This document shows positions 1 to 4,959 of a stretch of DNA of 5,897 bases, one piece after another. This stretch comes from Xanthobacteraceae bacterium. GTDB taxonomy: Bacteria; Pseudomonadota; Alphaproteobacteria; Rhizobiales; Xanthobacteraceae. The first letter of the stretch is position 1, and every line of letters starts with the position of its first letter. Under the pieces are notes generated by a model. It was not told the origin of the DNA and ran no database searches. It saw only the letters and a list, made by a program, of their open reading frames with translations. The stretch is from contig JASHSE010000545.1 of the NCBI GenBank assembly GCA_030036975.1, positions 1-5,897 of the forward strand. The letters run 5' to 3'. Position numbers and translations under genes: made by a program.

Positions 1-73
1 GCGGGCTTGACCCGCGGGTCCATGCTGCCCGGGCGCCCGCATGGATTGCCGGGTCAAGCCCGGCAATGACGAA
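1..73. repeat. Intergenic palindromic repeat, copy A (left end cut by the window)
   Basis: The element contains the perfect 12-bp palindrome GACCCGCGGGTC at 9-20, a CCATGC/GCATGG stem (20-25 with 39-44) around a GC-rich core, and a perfect 9-bp hairpin ATTGCCGGG / CCCGGCAAT (45-53 with 59-67, loop TCAAG). It ends in AATGACGA at 65-72, ten bases before the complement of the adjacent gene's stop codon. A related copy lies at 1217-1328. The gene reads towards this element, so its transcript could fold here, but no U-run follows, so I do not call an intrinsic terminator. From memory this family is common between genes in Bradyrhizobium-like genomes. Confidence 0.8.
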
Positions 74-81
74 TAAATACC

Positions 82-1191
82 TTATCTCCAAACTTCGTAG
101 GCGATCTCGACGATCATGCGCAGCTTCGCCCATTGCTCATCCTCGGCCAGCACGTTACCTTCCTCGGTCGAGGCGAAACCGCATTGCGGCGACAGGCAGA
201 GCTGATCGATATCGAGGAACTTCGCCGCCTGCTCGATGCGGCGCTTGATGGCGTCCCGGTCCTCCAGCGCGCCCGATTTCGTGGTGACGAGGCCGAGTAC
301 GACCGTTTTGTGCTTCGGCACGAAGCGCAGCGGCTCGAAACCGCCGGCGCGTTCGGTGTCATATTCCATGAAGTAGCCGTGCACGTTGATGGTGTTGAAC
401 AAAACGTCGGCGACCGGCTCGTAGCCGCCGCTGGCCACAAAACTCGAGCGGAAATTGCCGCGGCACAGATGCATGGTGATGGTCATGTCCGACGGAATGT
501 CGGAGATCGCGGCGTTGATCATGCCGGCATAGATCGCCGGCAGAGCTGCCGGATCCTCGCCGCGATCGGCGATGACCTGGCGCAGCGCCGGATCGCATAA
601 ATAGGCGAAGTTCACCTCGTCGAGTTGCAGATAACGGCAGCCGGCGTCCGCGAAGGCGCGCACCGCCCTGCGGTACGATTCGCCGAGATCGCGGTAAAAA
701 TCCGCCATCGACGGGTAGATGGATTCCGGCACCGCGTCGCGGCCATAGCGGAAATGCAGCGACGACGGCGACGGAATGGTCAGCTTCGGCGTGCGCCGCG
801 TGTGCGCCTTGAGGAACTTGAAATGCTCGATCATCGGATGCGGCTGGTAGCCGCCGAGCTTGCCGATGACGCGCAGCAGGATCGGCCGCGGCTGCGGACC
901 GCTGCCGGCGAATTTTATTTTGCGCTCGCCCACATAGGATTCGACATTGTCGAGCCGCTCGAGAAAGTCGTAGTTCCACGAGATGCGGCGGTATTCACCG
1001 TCGGTGATCGACTGCAGCCCGACCTCTTCCTGCTTGCGGATCACCGCCGCGATCTCGCGATCCTCGATCTCCGTCAGTCCCTGCGCGCTCAGTTTGCCCT
1101 TCTTGCGCTTCTCCCGCGCTTCTTTGAGCGCTGCCGTGCGTAGAAGGCTGCCGACATGATCGGCGCGGAAGGGGGGCTTGGATCGTTGCAT
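82..1191 (-). CDS. YxjG-type core-MetE zinc methyltransferase-family protein (paralog 1)
   Basis: This 369-residue protein matches the C-terminal catalytic (beta/alpha)8 half of cobalamin-independent methionine synthase, without the N-terminal half of full MetE (about 750 residues). It opens with PPFRADHVGSLLR at residues 6-18, typical of the Bacillus YxjG/YxjH group. The zinc ligands are visible: H241 and C243 in MHLCRGNF, E276 in YFMEYDTE and C337 in SPQCGF. The Glu-to-Cys spacing of 61 equals that of E. coli MetE E665 to C726. D191 in LQLDE matches the substrate-side aspartate of MetE's QIDEP. The probable activity is cytoplasmic transfer of a methyl or other alkyl group to a thiol; homocysteine is the default acceptor for the family, but the donor is unknown. 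Epoxyalkane:coenzyme M transferase shares the fold, so methionine synthesis is not certain. The start at 1191 has only a weak purine-rich GTGAGAGA ahead of it, but it places the conserved N-terminus correctly. It is probably the last gene of the UbiD-led unit, 146 bp after its paralog. Confidence 0.9.
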   Translation of the reverse strand: MQRSKPPFRADHVGSLLRTAALKEAREKRKKGKLSAQGLTEIEDREIAAVIRKQEEVGLQSITDGEYRRISWNYDFLERLDNVESYVGERKIKFAGSGPQPRPILLRVIGKLGGYQPHPMIEHFKFLKAHTRRTPKLTIPSPSSLHFRYGRDAVPESIYPSMADFYRDLGESYRRAVRAFADAGCRYLQLDEVNFAYLCDPALRQVIADRGEDPAALPAIYAGMINAAISDIPSDMTITMHLCRGNFRSSFVASGGYEPVADVLFNTINVHGYFMEYDTERAGGFEPLRFVPKHKTVVLGLVTTKSGALEDRDAIKRRIEQAAKFLDIDQLCLSPQCGFASTEEGNVLAEDEQWAKLRMIVEIAYEVWR

Positions 1192-1216
1192 TCTCTCACT
1201 CTACTCTTTTGACTGG

Positions 1217-1328
1217 TCACCCGCGGGACGGGCACCCCGTCGCGCTCGCGCGGCGGGGACCCCGTTGACCCGCGGGTCCATGCAGCGGCACCGCTGCATG
1301 GATTGCCGCGTCAGCCCGGAAATGACGA
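1217..1328. repeat. Intergenic palindromic repeat, copy B, between the two MetE-like genes
   Basis: It shares with copy A the GACCCGCGGGTCCATGC block (here 1267-1283) and the ending AATGACGA (1321-1328). It contains a perfect 11-bp hairpin CCATGCAGCGG / CCGCTGCATGG at 1278-1288 and 1291-1301 with a 2-base loop. Left of this, CCCCGTCGCG pairs with CGCGGCGGGG (about 1235-1258) with one wobble. The hairpin that is perfect in copy A (ATTGCCGGG/CCCGGCAAT) is decayed here. The element fills most of the gap between the paralogs and could weaken or process the transcript between them. Confidence 0.8.
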
Positions 1329-1337
1329 AGGATGGGA

Positions 1338-2447
1338 TTACCTCCACACTTCGTCCGCGAGCTCTACGATCATCCGCAGCTTGGCCCATTGCTCGTCCTC
1401 GGCCAAAACGTTGCCCTCTTCGGTCGAGGCGAAGCCGCATTGCGGCGACAGACAGAGCTGGTCGAGCGCCACGTATTTGCTCGCTTCGTCGATGCGGCGC
1501 TTGATGGCGTCTTTACTTTCGAGCGCGCCGGATTTTGTGGTGACCAGCCCGAGCACGAGCTGCTTCTCGCCTTTCGGAAAAAACCGCAGCGGTTCGAAGC
1601 CGCCGGCGCGCTCGCTGTCGTATTCGAGGAAATAACCGTCGAAACCGGTATTGCCGAGCAAGTATTCGGCAACGAATTCGTAGCCGCCCGAGGCGATGAA
1701 TGTGGAGCGGAAATTGCCGCGGCACGAATGCATGGTGATAGCCATGTCGGCGGGCTTTTGCGCCAGCGCCGCGTTGGTCAGGGCCGCGTAACGCTGCGGC
1801 AGCGCATCGGGCTCGTCGCCGCGCCGCTTCGACTGCGCGCGTTCGTTGGCATCGCACACCATCGCCCAGGCGGTGTCATCGAGCTGGAGATAACGGCACC
1901 CGGCATCGTAGAACGCGCGGATCGCGGCGCGGTAGGCGGCGGCGAGGTCATCGAAGAATGGATCGAGCGTGGGGTATACGTCCGTGCTGATCGCGGCGCG
2001 GCCCTGGCGGAAATGAAACGTGCTCGGCGCCGGGATGGTCATCTTCGGCGTGACGCGTGCGTGGTCCTTGAGGAACTTGAAGTGCTCCAGCATCGGATGG
2101 CCGGGGAAGCCGATCTTGCCGGTGATCTTGATGCCTTCCGATTTGGTCTGCACGCCGTGAAACTGGATACCGCGATCGGTCGTGTATGGCGTCACGCCGT
2201 CAAGGCCGCGGAAGAAATCGAAGTGCCACCAGGAGCGGCGGAATTCGCCGTCGGTGGCAAGCTTGAGCCCGATCTCCTCCTGCTTTCTGATGACCTTTTC
2301 GATTTCGCGATCCTCGATCTCCTTGAGCTGCGCCGACGTGATCGCGCCGTGCGCGTGCTTGGCCCTCGCTTCCTTGAGCCGCGCGGGACGGAGCAAGCTG
2401 CCGACATGATCGGCGCGAAACGGCGGCGCAGTGCGTTGCATTGTCAT
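1338..2447 (-). CDS. YxjG-type core-MetE zinc methyltransferase-family protein (paralog 2)
   Basis: This 369-residue protein is a tandem paralog of the gene at 82-1191, a little over half identical by eye, and nearly identical over the last 40 residues. It has the same single catalytic barrel. Zinc ligands are H240 and C242 (MHSCRGNF), E275 (YFLEYDSE) and C337 (SPQCGF). The substrate-site motif is LQLDD (D190, D191) where paralog 1 has LQLDE. Family knowledge supports zinc-activated thiol alkylation, with homocysteine to methionine as the default reaction; the locus suggests another role is possible. The start at 2447 overlaps the stop of the UbiD-family gene as ATGA, and AAGGA lies 6 bases upstream, inside the UbiD coding end, so translational coupling is likely. 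The alternative ATG at 2441 matches paralog 1's start but would lie 12 bases from the AAGGA. Near the 3' end the paralogs differ mostly at third codon positions, so both are maintained as proteins and were not recently homogenised. Confidence 0.92.
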   Translation of the reverse strand: MTMQRTAPPFRADHVGSLLRPARLKEARAKHAHGAITSAQLKEIEDREIEKVIRKQEEIGLKLATDGEFRRSWWHFDFFRGLDGVTPYTTDRGIQFHGVQTKSEGIKITGKIGFPGHPMLEHFKFLKDHARVTPKMTIPAPSTFHFRQGRAAISTDVYPTLDPFFDDLAAAYRAAIRAFYDAGCRYLQLDDTAWAMVCDANERAQSKRRGDEPDALPQRYAALTNAALAQKPADMAITMHSCRGNFRSTFIASGGYEFVAEYLLGNTGFDGYFLEYDSERAGGFEPLRFFPKGEKQLVLGLVTTKSGALESKDAIKRRIDEASKYVALDQLCLSPQCGFASTEEGNVLAEDEQWAKLRMIVELADEVWR

Positions 2448-3979
2448 TTGCTGTCCTTCAGCACGTAGCGGCCGTCATCCAGCCTGCCGAGCCGCCGCGC
2501 GGCATAAAGCGCATCGAGCTCGCGCACGATTTCGCGGCCGTCTCTGCTGCCGAGCGCGGCCATCAGCTCCAAAAAGCTTGCCGGGCCGGCGGCAAGCGCC
2601 TCGGCCGCCGACCGATGCGGTGCGGCTTTTTTGGCCGTCGGCGGCCGCGGTACCGAGAATTCGAACGCGCCGGCTTTGCCGAACGGCACGGTGCAGTCGA
2701 AGCCGAGCTTGGCGCCGGTGCGCGCGCCGGCGAGCGACGGATCGAGCGGCACGGCGCGAAAGCCGGAGCCGACGATCAGGTCGCGGTCGGCCTGAAAGCG
2801 CGTGGCGAACGCCCAGTCGGCCTCGGCATCGGAGAACACGTCGATGTCCGGATCGTAGACGAAGACGTGCTTGGCTTCGGCATGCGAGCCGAACAACGCG
2901 GCGATGGCGTTGCGCGCGTCGCCCGGCACGCGTTGGCGCAGCGCGACGCGCACGTTGTACATGCCGCCGCTCGACGGCGTGGCGTAGACTGCAAGCGGCT
3001 CGCGCACCGAGGCCTGCAGCGCCGCCCAGGCCGCCGCCTCGGTCTTCACGGCGCTGAGGTGGGTGGTGTCGGTATGGAAGAGCGTGTGGCCGCTGATCGT
3101 CAGCGTCTGGAACAGCGCATCCTCGCGATGCGTGATCGCTGTGACGTGCAGCACCGGATTGCGCTTCACCACGCCGTAATAGCCGACATATTCGCCATAC
3201 GGCCCTTCCGGCTCGACGTGGCCGGCCGGATCGAGCACGCCCTCGATGACGTATTCGGCGTCGGCCGGCACGTGGATGTCGTTGGTCACGCATTTGACGA
3301 CCGGCACCGGCGCGCCGCGCAGCGCGCCGACGATGGCAAGCTCGTCGACGTCCGGCAGCGCCATCATGGCGGCAAGGAAATCGGCCGGATGCGAGCCGAC
3401 CGCGTAGGCGACCGGCACCGGCTCGTGGCGCGCCGCACCTTGCAGATAAATGGCGCGCATGTCGCTCGGCGCGATCAAATCAACGCCGGCGTGCCGCTTC
3501 CCGCGCAGCATGATGCGGCGGCAGCCCACATTGGTAAAGCCGTTACCGGGAAAGCGCGCGTAGTCGATGCCGGCCGAGATATAGGGCGCGCCGTCGGCGC
3601 CGTGTTGGAGATGCGCCGGCAGCGCGGTGAGATCGGCGTCGTCGTCTTTAAGCACGACCTGCTGTACCGGCGCCTGCTGCGACGACACCGTGACGGGCGG
3701 CTGCAGCCGAGCGAGGCGTTGGCGCAGCGCGGCCAATAAACCGCGTTCGTCGGTATCGAGCGCGCGCGCAAGCCGCTGGCGCGAACCCATGACGTTGCCG
3801 ACGAGTTCAGCGCGCTCCGGTCCGGCCGCCTTGAACAGAACCACGCGCGGATTGCCGTCGAGCGCGGCGGCGACGTCGACCAAGTCGATCGGCCGGTCGC
3901 GCACCTCACACTCGCCGCAATCGACGAGTCCTTGGACGAAATTGCGCAGCCGGTACCGCTCGGTGTCGATCGTCGGCAT
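2444..3979 (-). CDS. UbiD-family prenyl-FMN-dependent (de)carboxylase
   Basis: This 511-residue cytoplasmic protein has the usual UbiD length. UbiD enzymes reversibly decarboxylate unsaturated or aromatic acids with prenylated FMN and a divalent metal; the cofactor comes from a UbiX-type prenyltransferase, which is not encoded here. Visible motifs are HGADGAPY (126-133), TNVGCRR with N150 (metal) and R155 (catalytic), VDELAIVGALRG with E213 (metal), VVKCVTND (227-234), and EPEGPYGEYVGYYG with catalytic E258 and E263, spaced as E277/E282 of fungal Fdc1. The usual metal-binding histidine seems to be D173. Residues 468-508 look like a small winged helix beyond the catalytic core. The C-terminal LGFDCTVPFG differs from the LDATNKWPG I recall for E. 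coli UbiD, so I doubt a role in ubiquinone synthesis. I chose the start at 3979 because GGGAGG lies 6 bases upstream and the family N-terminus begins there. An upstream ATG at 4111 would add 44 residues encoded partly by a repeat. It heads the unit with the MetE-like genes. Confidence 0.93.
   Translation of the reverse strand: MPTIDTERYRLRNFVQGLVDCGECEVRDRPIDLVDVAAALDGNPRVVLFKAAGPERAELVGNVMGSRQRLARALDTDERGLLAALRQRLARLQPPVTVSSQQAPVQQVVLKDDDADLTALPAHLQHGADGAPYISAGIDYARFPGNGFTNVGCRRIMLRGKRHAGVDLIAPSDMRAIYLQGAARHEPVPVAYAVGSHPADFLAAMMALPDVDELAIVGALRGAPVPVVKCVTNDIHVPADAEYVIEGVLDPAGHVEPEGPYGEYVGYYGVVKRNPVLHVTAITHREDALFQTLTISGHTLFHTDTTHLSAVKTEAAAWAALQASVREPLAVYATPSSGGMYNVRVALRQRVPGDARNAIAALFGSHAEAKHVFVYDPDIDVFSDAEADWAFATRFQADRDLIVGSGFRAVPLDPSLAGARTGAKLGFDCTVPFGKAGAFEFSVPRPPTAKKAAPHRSAAEALAAGPASFLELMAALGSRDGREIVRELDALYAARRLGRLDDGRYVLKDSK
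2454..2458 (-). promoter_or_regulatory. Ribosome binding site of MetE-like paralog 2
   Basis: AAGGA on the minus strand lies 6 bases before the ATG at 2447 and within the last codons of the UbiD-family gene. It favours 2447 over the in-frame ATG at 2441 and fits re-initiation at the ATGA overlap. Confidence 0.65.
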
Positions 3980-3985
3980 GGGCGG

Positions 3986-3991
3986 CCTCCC
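3986..3991 (-). promoter_or_regulatory. Ribosome binding site deciding the UbiD start
   Basis: GGGAGG on the minus strand ends 6 bases before the ATG at 3979. No comparable site precedes the upstream in-frame ATG at 4111, which lies beyond the repeat element. This supports a 511-residue protein. Confidence 0.75.
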
Positions 3992-4005
3992 AATGCGGCT
4001 GCGAA

Positions 4006-4015
4006 AAAGCGCTTT
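4006..4015. other. 10-bp perfect palindrome upstream of the UbiD gene
   Basis: AAAGCGCTTT is a perfect palindrome in the probable leader of the UbiD gene, 26 bases before its ATG and just downstream of a weak promoter candidate. The position suits an operator, but ten bases is short and chance is a fair explanation. Confidence 0.2.
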
Positions 4016-4026
4016 GTTGCCAAGCG

Positions 4027-4055
4027 ATTTAGCAATGCGGGCGCGCAGGTGTAAA
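4027..4055 (-). promoter_or_regulatory. Weak candidate promoter for the UbiD-led unit
   Basis: On the minus strand TTTACA (4055-4050) is followed after 17 bases by CTAAAT (4032-4027). The -35 matches the sigma-70 consensus at five of six bases and the -10 at three of six. It lies between the repeat hairpin at 4063-4105 and the ribosome binding site, leaving a leader of about 40 bases. Alphaproteobacterial promoters are often weak matches, so this is only the best candidate seen. Confidence 0.25.
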
Positions 4056-4062
4056 TCCCATC

Positions 4063-4105
4063 TCGTCATTCCGGGGCCGAGCGCAGCGAGGCGCCCGGAA
4101 TCCAT
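4063..4105. repeat. REP-like hairpin, left copy of an inverted pair
   Basis: The unit starts TCGTCATTCC and ends GGAATCCAT. An 8-bp perfect stem ATTCCGGG / CCCGGAAT (4068-4075 with 4094-4101) encloses a GAGCGCAGCGA core. The inverted partner is at 4161-4207, and the similarity extends slightly into the spacer (CATCACCACA against the complement of GGTGGTTATG). Confidence 0.82.
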
Positions 4106-4160
4106 CACCACAGAACTGGTCGTACCTGGCTATACGTGCTTTCCTTGACCGACGGTGGTT

Positions 4161-4207
4161 ATGGATTCCGGCTCTGGCTCGCTACGCTCGCCCGGCCGGA
4201 ATGACGA
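4161..4207. repeat. REP-like hairpin, right copy of an inverted pair
   Basis: Read on the minus strand it repeats the left copy: TCGTCATTCCGG, a GAGCGTAGCGA core, then CCGGAATCCAT. The stem is ATTCCGGC / GCCGGAAT (4165-4172 with 4195-4202). Its right end, AATGACGA, runs into the ribosome binding site of the cupin gene and supplies a spurious ATG at 4201. Confidence 0.82.
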
Positions 4208-4211
4208 GGAG
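4206..4211 (+). promoter_or_regulatory. Ribosome binding site deciding the cupin start
   Basis: GAGGAG lies 7 bases before the ATG at 4219. The in-frame ATG at 4201 is upstream of this site and belongs to the repeat end, so 4219 is the likely start. The first two bases of the site are the last bases of the repeat. Confidence 0.75.
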
Positions 4212-4218
4212 ATATTTT

Positions 4219-4869
4219 ATGGCGCCAACGCTCCGGCTGTACGAAGACGTGCTGTCGAACGACGCATCCGCCGCGCTGCCGCCACTGCCGCGCATGGTGT
4301 TCGTCGTGCACGGCGCGCTCGCCGTTGCTGACAGCGAGCTGCGCGACGGCGCAGCGTGGAGCGGCGAGGAGGCGATCACGCTGAAAGCCGGCCGCGCCGG
4401 CGTCACGCTGTGGCGCTGGGAACTGGTCGGCGGCGATGCTGGCGCAGGCGGGCTCGCCGGACGCGGCATCGTCTCACGCGAAAAACTTGCAGCACGGCTC
4501 GAAACTCTGCCCACGGGCCGGCTCCTGCTGCGCGGCGACAGCGTGGCGTTTCCGCCGGGCGGCTGTGCCTATCTGCACCGCCATCAGGGGCCCGGCATCC
4601 GCTGCTTGCTTGAGGGCGGCATCCGCATCGATACCCACGGCCGCTCGACGTCTTACGGTCCTGGCGGGGCCTGGTATGAAAGCGGACCAGATCCCGTGTT
4701 TGCACAAGCGGCGGACCGACCGACGCGTTTTATCCGCGTGATGATTTTGCCGATTGCGTATGTGGGCAAAAGCTCGGTCGAGTATCTCAACGAGGAAGAC
4801 AAGGCCAAGCCGAAATCCCAGCAGTACAAAATGTTTGCCGATCTGCCGCTGACGGTGGAGGGTCGCTAA
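4219..4869 (+). CDS. Cupin-domain protein of unknown substrate
   Basis: This soluble 216-residue protein has one clear cupin barrel in its C-terminal half. Cupin motif 1 is around residues 114-133 (PPGG...LHRHQGPG...LLEGG) with metal-type H120 and H122. Motif 2 is around 147-160 (GPGGAWYESGPDPV), with E154 where a classical cupin carries histidine; the motif-1 glutamate is also not at its usual place. Residues 24-70 (VFVVHGALAVADSELRDG...LWRWEL) read like a second, degenerate cupin half, so this may be a worn bicupin. No signal peptide or membrane segment is visible. The start at 4219 follows a GAGGAG site; an ATG at 4201 in the repeat is rejected. The gene is divergent from the UbiD-family gene and converges on the ThDP enzyme gene. 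Small cupins in catabolic loci are often dioxygenases, isomerases or sensors; nothing here decides between these. Confidence 0.82.
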   Translation: MAPTLRLYEDVLSNDASAALPPLPRMVFVVHGALAVADSELRDGAAWSGEEAITLKAGRAGVTLWRWELVGGDAGAGGLAGRGIVSREKLAARLETLPTGRLLLRGDSVAFPPGGCAYLHRHQGPGIRCLLEGGIRIDTHGRSTSYGPGGAWYESGPDPVFAQAADRPTRFIRVMILPIAYVGKSSVEYLNEEDKAKPKSQQYKMFADLPLTVEGR

Positions 4870-4873
4870 GCGT

Positions 4874-4955
4874 CGTAGCCCGCATGAGCGAAGCGATATG
4901 CGGGATCGCGTGCGGAGAGTCAGACCCGGATGTCGCTTCGCTCATCCGGGCTACG
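4874..4955. repeat. Two-armed inverted repeat between convergent genes, possible bidirectional terminator
   Basis: The left arm at 4874-4904 and right arm at 4925-4955 are inverted copies matching at 28 of 31 positions, with a 20-base spacer. Each arm also folds alone: CCCGCAT/ATGCGGG (4879-4885 with 4898-4904) and CCCGGAT/ATCCGGG (4925-4931 with 4944-4950). It starts 4 bases after the cupin stop codon and ends 4 bases before the complement of the ThDP gene stop, so it could end or protect both transcripts. No T-run follows either side. From memory this is a common Rhizobiales intergenic repeat. Confidence 0.85.
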
Positions 4956-4959
4956 TTGA

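Noticed and set aside
45..67. Hairpin after MetE-like paralog 1 as an intrinsic terminator
   Set aside because: The stem is perfect, but in the gene's direction it is followed by CCATGCGGGC rather than a U-run, and the same stem is decayed in the copy after paralog 2.
1192..1216. Separate promoter or SAM riboswitch before MetE-like paralog 1
   Set aside because: YxjG genes in Bacillus are under S-box control, but only 25 bases separate the ATG from the repeat and no S-box core or promoter-like hexamers are visible.
1332..2468. Long plus-strand open frame (378 codons) opposite MetE-like paralog 2, with a similar pair of frames (133-600 and 625-1143) opposite paralog 1
   Set aside because: The two antisense products resemble each other only because the sense genes are paralogs. 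Sense/antisense differences checked near the 3' end fall mainly at third codon positions of the minus-strand frame and are synonymous there. The products are Arg/Ala-rich and match no family.
2441..3739. 432-codon plus-strand open frame opposite the UbiD gene
   Set aside because: The minus strand encodes a clear UbiD protein with all but one key residue. The plus-strand product is a low-complexity Arg/His/Ala-rich shadow typical of GC-rich DNA.
3980..4111. 44-residue N-terminal extension of the UbiD protein from the ATG at 4111
   Set aside because: The extension runs through the repeat hairpin, has no ribosome binding site and matches nothing in the family, while GGGAGG is well placed for the ATG at 3979.
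4145..4150. TTGACC as a -35 box for the cupin gene
   Set aside because: The hexamer 16-18 bases downstream lies inside the GC-rich repeat stem (CCGGCT) and shows no -10 likeness; TATGGAT is too close.
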